Notes: generated from the letters alone by a model not told the origin. A stretch of DNA of 33,161 bases from an uncultured Alcaligenaceae bacterium (GCA_937995985.1 CALKIR010000007.1:1-33161), one strand, 5' to 3'; shown: positions 15,794-24,789, numbered from the stretch's first letter. Program-made: numbers and translations.

Positions 15794-17098
15794 ATGTTAG
15801 CTTTTTGTATTTTTGTTGCTACTTTAGTTTTAGTAATTGTTCAGCCCCGTGGTTTAGGCATAGGTTGGAGTGCGTCGCTAGGTGCTGCAGTTGCCCTACT
15901 TACTGGAGTGGTGAGTTGGGCTGATATCCCTATTGTGTGGGCTATTGTGTGGGATGCCACGTTTACCTTTGTGGCCTTAATCATTATTTCTTTAATCTTA
16001 GATGAAGCAGGCTTTTTTGGTTGGGCTGCTTTGCATGTAGCACGGATGGGCAGGGGCAAGGGAACTGTGCTCTTTCCCCTAATTATTCTATTAGGTGCGG
16101 TTATTTCTGCCTTTTTTGCAAATGATGGAGCAGCATTATTATTAACTCCAATTGTAATGGCCATTTTATTGCGTCTACAGTTTTCGCCTCCTGCTGCCTT
16201 GGCGTTTATTATTGCAACGGGCTTTATTGCCGATACAGCAAGCCTGCCTTTGGTAATTTCTAATCTAGTCAATATAGTCAGTGCTAATTATTTTGAAGTG
16301 GGTTTTGGGCAGTATGCGCTGATTATGGTTCCTGTTAATATCATTTCAGTATTATCTACTTTATTAGTCTTAGGGTGGGCATTTCGGCATGAGATTCCGC
16401 GTCACTATGAGCTCAGTGTTTTGGAATCGCCCTCAGCCGCTATCCGTGATCCTTTAGTGTTTCTGTCTGCTTTTCCCTTGCTGGCTGTTTTGCTGCTTGC
16501 CTATTTTGTAACAGCTCCTTTAGGGGTGCCCATTTCCTTTGTAACGGGTAGTGCAGCAATAGTGCTGATGATCATTGCTGGACGTTGGTGGCCGCATGGG
16601 CATTCCGCTGTGGTATCAGTGGGGGCGGCATTACGAGGGGCACCGTGGCAGATTGTATGGTTTTCTGTGGGGATGTATTTAGTAGTTTATGGTTTGGGCA
16701 ATGCGGGATTAACCGCGTATGGTGCGAGGGTACTGAGCTGGTTGGGACAGCAAGGCGATTGGGTGGCCACTCTCGGTACAGGGCTACTCACGGCATTATT
16801 AGCATCGGTGATGAATAATTTACCCTCTACATTAGTCGGGGCCTTAGCTATTGAGCAGGCGCAGGTGGCTCCTCTTACTCAAGAGCTGATGGTTTATGCG
16901 AATGTGATTGGCAATGATTTAGGCCCTAAATTTACCCCTATAGGGAGCTTGGCCACGTTGTTATGGTTACATGTACTGGCCAATAAGGGCTATCGGGTAG
17001 GTTGGGGGCAGTATATGAAAATAGGAATATTGATTACCCCCCCTGTGTTATTGGCTACTTTATCTGCTTTGGTCGCATGGAGGCACTGGCTTGCCTAA
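15794..17098 (+). CDS. arsB: arsenite efflux permease ArsB
   Basis: ArsB is an inner-membrane arsenite/antimonite exporter driven by the proton gradient, or by ATP when ArsA is present. The 434 residues match the classical E. coli-type ArsB from end to end: QPRGLGIGWSASLGA near the start, FANDGAALLLTPIV, GFIADTASLPLVISNLVNIV, MNNLPSTLVGAL and a C-terminal NDLGPKFTPIGSLATLLWLH. About 11-12 helices are expected. AAGGG at 15786-15790 supports the ATG. It stands alone: neither arsR, arsC nor arsA is in the window. It is divergent from the phn-type importer, which is notable because phosphate-family importers let arsenate in. The related Acr3 exporters have a different sequence, so they are excluded. 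Confidence 0.95.
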   Translation: MLAFCIFVATLVLVIVQPRGLGIGWSASLGAAVALLTGVVSWADIPIVWAIVWDATFTFVALIIISLILDEAGFFGWAALHVARMGRGKGTVLFPLIILLGAVISAFFANDGAALLLTPIVMAILLRLQFSPPAALAFIIATGFIADTASLPLVISNLVNIVSANYFEVGFGQYALIMVPVNIISVLSTLLVLGWAFRHEIPRHYELSVLESPSAAIRDPLVFLSAFPLLAVLLLAYFVTAPLGVPISFVTGSAAIVLMIIAGRWWPHGHSAVVSVGAALRGAPWQIVWFSVGMYLVVYGLGNAGLTAYGARVLSWLGQQGDWVATLGTGLLTALLASVMNNLPSTLVGALAIEQAQVAPLTQELMVYANVIGNDLGPKFTPIGSLATLLWLHVLANKGYRVGWGQYMKIGILITPPVLLATLSALVAWRHWLA

Positions 17099-17113
17099 AT
17101 TGCGCGCAGCGTA

Positions 17114-17479
17114 TTAAAAGTTTAGGTTGAGTCCTAAGATAACACGGTTATCACGAATACCGTGGTCGACAGCATGTTTTCTATTAGCGCCGGCAAAAAA
17201 TAAGGACACAGAGCTCAAGCGATTGAGCTGATAAAAGACGCCGGCGCGGTAGTCTACTTTATAGTATTTATCATTGCGATTAACTCCTGAACGCAGACCG
17301 TGAAAAACCTCAATGGCAACATTTCTTATAGAGGGAAACAGTCCCTAATTCAAAAGAAAGTTCAGCATGTGCTGCTGTACTATAGATGCCCCCTAAGGCA
17401 CTCACAGCCAAGAGGGTGCTGCGGTGCGTTGAAGAAAAACTATAGAAGGGCGATGAACGAGTAGTTTAAAGGCGCACAT
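17114..17479 (-). pseudogene. remnant of an outer-membrane beta-barrel protein gene
   Basis: Read on the minus strand, one frame (about 17423-17320) gives a signal peptide, STLLAVSALGGIYSTAAHA then ELSFELGT. A second frame (17341-17117) gives about 75 residues ending DNRVILGLNLNF, with alternating hydrophobic residues and the C-terminal Phe of outer-membrane barrels. The two frames are shifted by one base. The signal-peptide frame has no ATG between its first residue and an in-frame stop at 17466-17468; an ATG at 17479 lies in yet another frame. The remnant would encode about 100 residues against some 200-400 for a barrel, so a large internal deletion plus frameshifts is likely. Family not identified. 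Confidence 0.7.
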
Positions 17480-17541
17480 GAAAAGACCTGTAGAGGATGT
17501 TAAATGTTAGTCATCAAATGTTCAGCTCAGTATGATAATAG

Positions 17542-17571
17542 ATGAATTCTTTGCTACGGCAAAGAATTCAT
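17542..17571 (+). repeat. long hairpin with UACG tetraloop upstream of xseA
   Basis: ATGAATTCTTTGC (17542-17554) and GCAAAGAATTCAT (17559-17571) are perfect 13-base arms around TACG, forming C(UACG)G, a very stable tetraloop, in plus-strand RNA. Only a weak T-tract follows. It may terminate the arsB transcript or act in the xseA leader; xseA starts about 50 bases downstream. The rest of the gap (17480-17541 and 17572-17622) shows nothing I can name. Confidence 0.7.
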
Positions 17572-17622
17572 TTAGGTACACTATGAGTGAATGGCTAGGA
17601 CAATTCCCATTTGAGATATAGC

Positions 17623-19275
17623 ATGAGCAAGCGTGATGACCGCACTGAAATTACTTTTTTAAATGTCCCTTTTAAAGAAAAAGATGAGGCTAAGGCCTTG
17701 GGAGCGCGTTGGAATCCTGAGCGTCGTTTGTGGTTTGTGCCCGCTGGAGCAGATATCACTCTTTTTCAGCGCTGGCTTCCTGCCCCGTCGTCTTCATTTA
17801 GAAGCGCTGAGCAAATACGCTCATCTTCCTTAGTGCTGCATGAGCCTTCTGGTACGTATGCGCTTGATGCCGCGCGCTCAGGATGGCGCCTGTCACAGCT
17901 TTTAGCAGAGGTTTCAAGCACTGTTAATAGATTATTTCAGCAAGGGGTCTGGACAGAGGTTGAAGTTGTTCATGTGCAACTGCGCGGTGAACATGTGTTT
18001 TTAGAGCTTTCAGAGCGGGATGCTCAGGCCAATGTAATTGCCCAGGCCCGTGCAGTGATATGGGGAAGGGTGGCACGCACGCTATTACCTCGTTTTGAGA
18101 AAGAAACAAAGATGCAGCTAGCGCCAGGCATTAAGTTACTGGTACGAGCAAAACCCTCCTTTCATATTCAGTATGGGTTTAGCCTCATCATTAATGACAT
18201 TGATTTTAGGTTTTCCTTAGGTGATCTTGAGGCAAAAAAGCAAGCGATTATCAAGCAGCTCAAACAAGAGGGGTTATACGCAGCTAATAAGTTGTTACCT
18301 GCTCCGTGGAATTATGAGCGTGTATTGGTCATATCGCCTCCGCAGGCTGCAGGGTTAGGGGATTTTCAGGCAGATGCTGAGCATTTGCAACAGTTTGGGC
18401 TGTGTGAATTTGTTTATGTCCATGCTCGCTTTCAAGGCGAAGGGGCCGCCCAAGAATTGCGGCAGGCCTTGCTGCAGGCTTTGGATGCTTATAGCCAAGA
18501 TTATTTTGATGCAGTGGTGATTATTCGTGGAGGGGGGGCGGTCAATGATTTAGCTTGGCTAAATGATTATGATTTAGCACGAACAATTTGTCAGCTTGGT
18601 ATTCCGGTTCATACGGGAATAGGGCATGAACGAGATCATACTGTATTAGATGAGGTGGCACAGCACGCTTTTGATACGCCTAGTAAGGTGATTGCAGGTA
18701 TTTGGCAGGTAATTCGTAATCGTGCTAGTGAGGCACAGCAGTATTTTAATCAAGTGCATCGAGATGCACAGCAAAGCTTATTTACTTTTGGTCGCGCACT
18801 GGAGCAACAGTTTGCATTAATTCAATCGCAGGCCAAGCAGCGGGTTGGTCAAGTGCGTTTGCAAGTACAAGAAAGTATAGCTAGTCTGCGGCAGTCGGCT
18901 CAGTCCCAATTGAGTGGAGTACGCGGAGAGCTTCCTAGATTAGTGACTCAAGTGTATGAGCGCAGCTTTTCCTTGTTGAATAGCGGTCGTATTCAGAGCC
19001 GCCAGTATTTACAACACATACAGCATGACAGTTGGCATCACCTAGACACTGCCCGACACCACAGTACGGCCTTGTTTAGAGAAATTGTAGGTCAAGGGCC
19101 TGTTAAAACCTTAGAGCGCGGGTTTGCTGTGGTGCGGGATGAGCAGGGAGGGCTGATCACAGATGCTCAGCGTGTACAAAGTGGGCAAATGGTGCATATA
19201 GAGTTAAGAACGGGCTGTTTAGAAGCTCAGGTCAAGGGTATTCAGTCTCATAGTTCTAGTAAGATAAAGGAGTAA
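17623..19275 (+). CDS. xseA: exodeoxyribonuclease VII large subunit with N-terminal DUF5710-like domain
   Basis: Exonuclease VII degrades single-stranded DNA from both ends; XseA carries the nuclease. Residues about 11-52 (VPFKEKDEAKALGARWNPE...WFVPAG...RWLP) match the DUF5710 module usually seen at the front of mobile-element primases, and are absent from standard XseA. The OB-fold follows (about 88-195), then the nuclease core with IRGGGAVNDL (Arg302) and GHERDHTVLD (334-343), a long alpha-helical region, and the C-terminal TLERGFAVV segment. The total of 550 residues compares with about 450 normally. The frame is open to a TTG at 17611, but ATG 17623 is preferred. xseB follows after 6 bases. 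Identity is good despite divergence. Confidence 0.88.
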   Translation: MSKRDDRTEITFLNVPFKEKDEAKALGARWNPERRLWFVPAGADITLFQRWLPAPSSSFRSAEQIRSSSLVLHEPSGTYALDAARSGWRLSQLLAEVSSTVNRLFQQGVWTEVEVVHVQLRGEHVFLELSERDAQANVIAQARAVIWGRVARTLLPRFEKETKMQLAPGIKLLVRAKPSFHIQYGFSLIINDIDFRFSLGDLEAKKQAIIKQLKQEGLYAANKLLPAPWNYERVLVISPPQAAGLGDFQADAEHLQQFGLCEFVYVHARFQGEGAAQELRQALLQALDAYSQDYFDAVVIIRGGGAVNDLAWLNDYDLARTICQLGIPVHTGIGHERDHTVLDEVAQHAFDTPSKVIAGIWQVIRNRASEAQQYFNQVHRDAQQSLFTFGRALEQQFALIQSQAKQRVGQVRLQVQESIASLRQSAQSQLSGVRGELPRLVTQVYERSFSLLNSGRIQSRQYLQHIQHDSWHHLDTARHHSTALFREIVGQGPVKTLERGFAVVRDEQGGLITDAQRVQSGQMVHIELRTGCLEAQVKGIQSHSSSKIKE

Positions 19276-19281
19276 AACACG

Positions 19282-19542
19282 ATGACACAGCAAACGTTTA
19301 AACAAGCTTATGCATTATTGCAAAAGCATGCCGAAACATTGCGTGCCCAACAAGAGCCGAATATTGATGATTTATTGACCATAGTTAAGGAGTCTGTACA
19401 GGCCTACAATGTCTGTAAAGAGCGTATTGATGCGGTAGAGGCGGCCATGGAGCAAGCATTTAGTCGAGTACAGGATATGGAGTATGCACGGCCACATCCG
19501 TCCGCATCTGAGCAAGATGATGGAGATGAGCAGGCGCGTTAG
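19282..19542 (+). CDS. xseB: exodeoxyribonuclease VII small subunit
   Basis: The 86-residue helical protein has the XseB pattern: an N-terminal F-x-x-A-x-x-x-L-x-K-H helix, then a second helix with YNVCKERIDAVEAAMEQ. Several XseB proteins wrap each XseA helix to form the active complex. AAGGAGT at 19267-19273 precedes the ATG and overlaps the xseA stop, so the two are translated together. It diverges from common XseB (no clear LExGELPLE stretch, replaced by AQQEPNIDDLL), in line with a divergent XseA partner. The acidic C-terminal tail (about 75-86) is likely disordered. It converges with the flavoprotein gene, overlapping it by 4 bases. Confidence 0.8.
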   Translation: MTQQTFKQAYALLQKHAETLRAQQEPNIDDLLTIVKESVQAYNVCKERIDAVEAAMEQAFSRVQDMEYARPHPSASEQDDGDEQAR

Positions 19543-21041
19543 CTCATGAGCTCTGAGTGTGGTTTGGCCAATGCCATCAGAGGGTGCAGATCCGCATCGC
19601 TTACTTCATATTCATCGTAGTGTTGTACTGTATTGAATGCGTGTTTGAAATCAACTTTATATAGTTTAGCTGCGATACCATGAGCCATCTGTTGTGCGCC
19701 ATGACTGATGCCAGGAATATCTCCACAAATGCGGCCGACGCTCAGTATTGCGGCATGCATAAAGCAGTGAATTTGTGCCAGCAGTGGATAGTCTGTATGG
19801 GCGTGAGCTTGAAAAGAAAAGTCTTGATTAAGTTGAGGAAATACCCCTGATTGGCTGGGCACATTAGGCGCTAAGGCATGAGCTTCATAAAATTTTAGGT
19901 GAGGAATAAGTTGGTGTAACTCAGGACGTCGACGGGGATCTGTTTGGTAGCCGGTGGCTAGAATGAGTCGTTCAGCAGTAAGAGTGCGCAGTTGGCCGTG
20001 TTGGATACCCGTTAGGCTAATTGTTGATTGATGATGTGTGGCTTGCTGAACATCATAATCAAAGTATAAATTGAGACTGCCAGGGCGCTGATTTGCAGCA
20101 GCAACAACGCGGGCCACCGTACCTCGGGAAGGAGGGGTGGCGTGCTGCGCTAAGAAGCCTAGTAGGGTGGATTTTTGCTCTGGGCTCAGGGACGCATATC
20201 CTGCTCGATGGCCAAAATGACCAAGAGCTTTGGAGTAATTAATATGTGTATAAGCCGAACCACGAATACCTAAGTCAACTTGCTGTGCTCCGTTTTCCAG
20301 TGCAGTAGCCACCGCATCTAATGCGGAGTCCCCTCCGCCAATGACTAGCACATGTTGTTTGGCAAATGTTTTGGGATCGATGGCTTCACTACTATGATGC
20401 CATAAGGATTGGGGCAGATGCTGAGCCCAATCAGGAATATTGGGACCACCAAATCCATCCATTCCTAAGGCCAAGACCACATGGCGCGCATAATAATATT
20501 GATTTTTTTGACTTGGTAAGTCCAAAACATGCAGTTTGGCCAAAGGGTGCTTAAGATGGGCGTGGGGTTCTGGCTCAATGGAACACAGGCGCTGATTATT
20601 CTGCACGGGTAGGCGCAGCACCTGCTTATACCATTGTAGATAATCGTGCCAAACAAGGCGAGGAATGCGGTCTAATTTGTGCCAACTGTCTGTTCCGTGC
20701 TGTGCGGTATACCAAGCTTGAAAGGTAAGCATCGGTATGCCTAATGCAGGACCGGTGAGTTCTTTGGGTGAACGTAGGGTCTGCATGCGAGCAAAGTTTG
20801 TCCAGGGCCCTTCTTGGTGGGGGGGCGCACTATCTAATAATAAAATATTATGGATGCCACGTAGTTTAAGAGCAGCTGCGGCGCATGTGCCAGACATTCC
20901 TGCGCCCACAATCACAACGTCATAAACTGTTTCGTTGTGATGCGTATAGGTTACCGGCCAATTTTTTTGAGGCAGGCGCAATAAAGAAAAATGATAGTGT
21001 AACTGTTGTTCTAAATCGTTAAGTGACTGTATTCGTATCAT
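19539..21041 (-). CDS. FAD/NAD(P)H-dependent oxidoreductase, flavin monooxygenase-like
   Basis: This is a soluble two-dinucleotide-binding flavoprotein of 500 residues. The FAD site is VIVGAGMSG at 43-51; the NAD(P)H site is VLVIGGGDSALDA near 231-243; an ATG-type motif LATGYQTD lies near 375. The architecture resembles class B flavin monooxygenases and N-hydroxylases of the SidA/IucD type, but I do not see the exact Baeyer-Villiger or FMO fingerprint, so I leave the substrate open. Its ATG overlaps the stop of the ABC ATPase gene as ATGA, showing translational coupling to a Dpp-type importer. This suggests it acts on the imported molecule. Confidence 0.82.
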   Translation of the reverse strand: MIRIQSLNDLEQQLHYHFSLLRLPQKNWPVTYTHHNETVYDVVIVGAGMSGTCAAAALKLRGIHNILLLDSAPPHQEGPWTNFARMQTLRSPKELTGPALGIPMLTFQAWYTAQHGTDSWHKLDRIPRLVWHDYLQWYKQVLRLPVQNNQRLCSIEPEPHAHLKHPLAKLHVLDLPSQKNQYYYARHVVLALGMDGFGGPNIPDWAQHLPQSLWHHSSEAIDPKTFAKQHVLVIGGGDSALDAVATALENGAQQVDLGIRGSAYTHINYSKALGHFGHRAGYASLSPEQKSTLLGFLAQHATPPSRGTVARVVAAANQRPGSLNLYFDYDVQQATHHQSTISLTGIQHGQLRTLTAERLILATGYQTDPRRRPELHQLIPHLKFYEAHALAPNVPSQSGVFPQLNQDFSFQAHAHTDYPLLAQIHCFMHAAILSVGRICGDIPGISHGAQQMAHGIAAKLYKVDFKHAFNTVQHYDEYEVSDADLHPLMALAKPHSELMS

Positions 21042-22795
21042 AGTTCAAATGATTGGGGCAGTGGAAAAGGAAAACGCGCTATTGCTTGCATGAGACTTTG
21101 GGTATAGGAATGACGAGGCGCAGACCAGTGTCCGTTGTGAAAATAATGCGTGTCTACAATTTTACCGCTTTGCATGACAAGCAGTCGATCAGAGAGATAG
21201 CGCACGACAGCGAGGTCATGGGAAATAAATAAGTAGGACAGATTAAATTCATATTTAAGCTCAATAAAAAGATCAAGAATACGTTCTTGTATTGAGACAT
21301 CTAAGGCAGAGACTGGCTCATCACAAATGAGTAATTTTGGTTGTAACAACAGCGCACGAGCGATGGCAATGCGCTGCCGTTGTCCACCAGAAAACTCATG
21401 AGGATAATACCGAATGCTCTGGGCGCTCATTTGCACGGCATCGAGTATACGTAGGCTATGGGTTAAGCGCTCCTTTTTACTACGTTTAGGAAAGTGTAAT
21501 CGTTGCAATTGGTCAAAGAGCCGACCAATGGTGGTGCGTGGGTTCAGTGAGCCATAGGGGTCTTGAAAAACCATCTGTATGCGGGAACGTCGCTGCAGCT
21601 GCTCTTTTTTGTTGAGTGTTAGCAGTGATCGGCCTTGAAAAAAAATATTGCCGCTATCAGGCGGATATAGTTGCATGATTAAACGGCTTAGGGTAGATTT
21701 TCCACACCCTGAGGCTCCCACTAATCCTAAGGTTTCTCCTGCATGTAGGTCAAAATCCACTCCATGAACGGCCTGTATTTTTCGGCCTCTGTGAAAAAAG
21801 CTCTTGTAAAGTTGCTGCACTGTTAATAAGGGCTGCGTGTCTTCGGCTAGGCGAGCGGGCATAGGGGGAGAGAGAGGAGGACGGTTTAGTGTATAGTGCA
21901 AATTGAGTTCTATAGGGAGGGAGGCCTGCAGTAGCTGCCGAGTATAAGCCGCTTTGGGCTGTTGAAGTACTTGGGCAGTAGGGCCTTGTTCCACAACTTG
22001 CCCTGCACGCATGATTACGATCTGATCGCTACGTTCTGCCACTACGGCTAAATCATGGCTAATAAGTATCATCGCCATATTCAGTTCGTGTTGCAGCTTA
22101 TGTAGCAGGTCAAGAATATGTTTTTGTGTGATGACATCGAGGGCCGTGGTTGGCTCATCGGCGATTAAAATTTTAGGCCGACAAGCAATGGCCATGGCAA
22201 TCATGACGCGCTGCCGTTGGCCACCGGATAGCTGATGAGGGTAGGCATGCATGAGCTCTTGAGGGGCGGGCAGTTCTACTTGTTTGAGGCTCTTTATAAT
22301 TCTATCTGTGCGCTGTGCTTGATTAAGCAGGGTATGTGTTTTAAGAATTTCGTCAATTTGAGTATGTATTGTTAAAACAGGATTAAGACTGCTGAGAGGC
22401 TCTTGGAAAATCACTCCAATAGCTCGACCCTGGTAGGTGCGTAGCTGGGCTGGACTAAGTTTAATCAAATCAACAGATCCTAATAAAGCACTACCGTGCA
22501 CCTGCGCTGGACGGGGTAATAAGCCGCACAGAGCCAGTGCAGTAGTGGTTTTTCCTGAACCAGATTCGCCCACCAGTGCTACAGTGCTGCCTGCATGAAG
22601 AGCAAAGCTAATAGAGTGCACCGCAACCCGACTGCCATAGCGAACATGTAAATTTTGTACGGATAATAAGGGGCAAGGGGTAGAGTCTGCACTTCCACAA
22701 CGCACAGGCAGTACATCATTGGCAGAATTAGGATGAGCACTCATGCTATGAGTGTTATAGAGATTAAACGCGTTGTCGGGGATGATAGCGGTCAT
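21038..22795 (-). CDS. dipeptide/oligopeptide-type ABC transporter ATPase, DppD-DppF fusion
   Basis: Two complete ATPase domains lie in one 585-residue chain, as in GsiA. Domain 1: Walker A GESGSGKT at 76-83, signature LSGGQ at 189-193, Walker B ILIADEP at 209-215. Domain 2: Walker A GASGCGKS at 360-367, signature FSGGQ at 468-472, Walker B LLICDEP at 488-494. Each half ends with the oligopeptide-type C-terminal extension; the Cys-rich iron-sulphur motif of some DppD proteins is not seen. AGGAGA eight bases upstream fixes the ATG at 22795, inside the end of the permease gene. Neighbours are two permeases upstream and a flavoprotein downstream. Substrate could be peptide, glutathione, nickel-chelate or similar. 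Confidence 0.93.
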   Translation of the reverse strand: MTAIIPDNAFNLYNTHSMSAHPNSANDVLPVRCGSADSTPCPLLSVQNLHVRYGSRVAVHSISFALHAGSTVALVGESGSGKTTTALALCGLLPRPAQVHGSALLGSVDLIKLSPAQLRTYQGRAIGVIFQEPLSSLNPVLTIHTQIDEILKTHTLLNQAQRTDRIIKSLKQVELPAPQELMHAYPHQLSGGQRQRVMIAMAIACRPKILIADEPTTALDVITQKHILDLLHKLQHELNMAMILISHDLAVVAERSDQIVIMRAGQVVEQGPTAQVLQQPKAAYTRQLLQASLPIELNLHYTLNRPPLSPPMPARLAEDTQPLLTVQQLYKSFFHRGRKIQAVHGVDFDLHAGETLGLVGASGCGKSTLSRLIMQLYPPDSGNIFFQGRSLLTLNKKEQLQRRSRIQMVFQDPYGSLNPRTTIGRLFDQLQRLHFPKRSKKERLTHSLRILDAVQMSAQSIRYYPHEFSGGQRQRIAIARALLLQPKLLICDEPVSALDVSIQERILDLFIELKYEFNLSYLFISHDLAVVRYLSDRLLVMQSGKIVDTHYFHNGHWSAPRHSYTQSLMQAIARFPFPLPQSFEL

Positions 22796-23666
22796 TAAGT
22801 TGGTCTCCTAGATGATTAAAAGCCAGCACTGTAAATGCAATAGCTATCCCAGGAATAGCAGTTAAATACCAAGCAGAATTAAGCTGTTCGCGGCCACTGC
22901 TGATCATTGCGCCCCAGCTGGCCACATTAGGATCACTAAGGCCTAAGAAGGCAAGACCTGATTCCATTAAAATGGCATGTGCGATAAGAATGGAGCTGCT
23001 AACAATGATGCTGGGTAGAGCATTGGGTAAAATTTCGCGCAACAGAATATGTGCGTCGGAAAATCCGGCACAACGGGCAGCTGAAACAAACTCTAAGGCT
23101 TGAATGCGGCGGCATTCTGCTCGAGTTAAACGCGCGATTTCTGGCCAAGAGGCCAAACCTATGGCGACAATAATAGTAGTCAGGTTAGGTGTATAAATAG
23201 TCACCAATACAATGACCAGCAAAAATGTAGGAATGGTTTGAAATAAAGCAGTGAGTCTATTGAGTAGTTTTTCACAATAGCCCCCAAAATACCCCGAACA
23301 GAGACCAACACTTATGCCGATGCCTAGGCTGATGCTGGCCGCTCCGAGGCCTATCAATAATGAGGTGCGTGCTCCATAGAGCAAACCAGACCAAAGATCA
23401 CGGCCCATTGAGTCTGTGCCCAGCCAATGACCTGCTTCTTGCCCGGGGCGTAATAAGGGCATACCTGCCATATCTAAAGGGTCATGCGGTGTGAGCCAAG
23501 GAGCGCAGGCGGTAAGTATCAAAATAATTAATAAAATGATGAAACCATTAAGTTGGTACAGAGTACGAAACAGGCGCTTTCCACGTAGCAGCATGGTATG
23601 GACAAACGAGCGTTTTTTATGGGAGAGCGCTGCAGAGGAGGATATAGATTTAGAATAAGTATTCAT
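22764..23666 (-). CDS. dipeptide/nickel-type ABC permease (DppC family)
   Basis: This is an inner-membrane channel subunit with about six helices and an N-terminal cytoplasmic stretch rich in Ser and Lys. LTPHDPLDMAGMPLLRPG followed by HWLGTDSMGRDLWS is the OppC_N hallmark. The coupling loop is near EFVSAARCAGFSDAHIL and the ending LNDRYHPR is typical of DppC. An upstream in-frame ATG at 23702 would overlap the previous gene by 31 bases. ATG 23666 follows its stop by 5 bases and is preferred, though neither has a strong Shine-Dalgarno. Confidence 0.92.
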   Translation of the reverse strand: MNTYSKSISSSAALSHKKRSFVHTMLLRGKRLFRTLYQLNGFIILLIILILTACAPWLTPHDPLDMAGMPLLRPGQEAGHWLGTDSMGRDLWSGLLYGARTSLLIGLGAASISLGIGISVGLCSGYFGGYCEKLLNRLTALFQTIPTFLLVIVLVTIYTPNLTTIIVAIGLASWPEIARLTRAECRRIQALEFVSAARCAGFSDAHILLREILPNALPSIIVSSSILIAHAILMESGLAFLGLSDPNVASWGAMISSGREQLNSAWYLTAIPGIAIAFTVLAFNHLGDQLNDRYHPRQRV

Positions 23667-23671
23667 AAGAC

Positions 23672-24658
23672 TTATTGAGTGCGTAGTCTGGGGTCTAACC
23701 ATTGTTGAAAAACATCTATGAGAATATTGATCAAGACCACTACCAAAGAAGACAGCAATAGAATGCCAAGCAATAATTGATAGTCGCGGGTCATTACTGC
23801 TTGTAGGGTTAGGCGGCCAATGCCAGGCCAGGCAAAAACGGTTTCAGTAACTGCGGCACCTCCGAATAAGGCTGCAAAATGCACTCCTGCCACGGTACTG
23901 ACAGGGATAAGGGCATTGCGTAAGCGGTGAAATAAGGTAATGCGCCATGGCGCCAGTCCCTTAGCTCGAGCAGTGCGAATGTATTCCGCTCCCTCTATAT
24001 CAAGGAGACTGGCACGGGTCAGTCGGGCATAAACTGCAATAAAGAAAGTAGCTACAGTGGCTATAGGTAAAATAGCGTGAAGCAGACGGTCTTTTAGCCA
24101 GGCCCATCCTTGTAGAGTACTGTCAATGCTGGCATGGCCCATGGCTGGCAGCCAGCCTAGTTGAATAGAAAACACATAAATGAGTAATAAACCTAGCCAG
24201 AAGCCTGGGGTAGAGTACAGCAGCAAATTAATTAGAGAAAGAATACGGTCGGGAGTTTGTTTATGAAAGCGAGCCATGAGGCTGCCTAGTAGCAACCCCA
24301 AAAGAATGGCTACGCTAAGGCCAGAAAGTACCAAAAATAAACTATTGGGCAGCCGGTCCATAATGAGTTGTATGACCGGTTCATTAAATCGAGGGGAGAT
24401 GCCTAAATCTCCTCGAGCTAATTGTCCCAAATAATTTAGCAGCTGCTCCCAGTGATTCCCCATTAGGCCATAGGCTTCGCGCATCGCTTGCATACTTTGT
24501 GCACTGGCACTGCCCGCTTCTGCAGCAATAATGTCTACCACATCGCCAGGCACTTGCTGTAAGAGAAAAAAATTGATGAGTAAAATACCTATGATGGTAG
24601 GCACTGCCTGTAGAAGCTGCCGCGTTATTGCTTGAATAAAAAACCAAAAACTATGCAT
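23672..24658 (-). CDS. dipeptide/nickel-type ABC permease (DppB family)
   Basis: This is the first gene of a four-gene operon. The 328 residues have about six helices; N-terminal IGILLINFFLLQQVPGD and LGISPRFNEPV are DppB signatures. The coupling loop is GAEYIRTARAKGLAPWRI, and FAWPGIGRLTLQAV and MTRDYQLL mark the C-terminal half. It pairs with the DppC-type protein. No periplasmic binding protein gene accompanies the operon; one would be expected before or after the permeases. The start faces the divergent amidase across 131 bases. Confidence 0.93.
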   Translation of the reverse strand: MHSFWFFIQAITRQLLQAVPTIIGILLINFFLLQQVPGDVVDIIAAEAGSASAQSMQAMREAYGLMGNHWEQLLNYLGQLARGDLGISPRFNEPVIQLIMDRLPNSLFLVLSGLSVAILLGLLLGSLMARFHKQTPDRILSLINLLLYSTPGFWLGLLLIYVFSIQLGWLPAMGHASIDSTLQGWAWLKDRLLHAILPIATVATFFIAVYARLTRASLLDIEGAEYIRTARAKGLAPWRITLFHRLRNALIPVSTVAGVHFAALFGGAAVTETVFAWPGIGRLTLQAVMTRDYQLLLGILLLSSLVVVLINILIDVFQQWLDPRLRTQ

Positions 24659-24789
24659 TAATTATTACTACCTAATTGAATAAACAGTTTCTTAATTAAT
24701 CTTAGTGATGAGGTTTTTTTTAAGCCAATACAAATTTTTATTAACGATAGAGCTAAAATTTCTTAATACTTATAGAAACAAGGTTATTC

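Noticed and set aside
15841..16272. Open frame of 143 codons on the minus strand
   Set aside because: It is antisense to arsB, whose match is end to end; composition is that of a shadow frame and there is no ribosome site.
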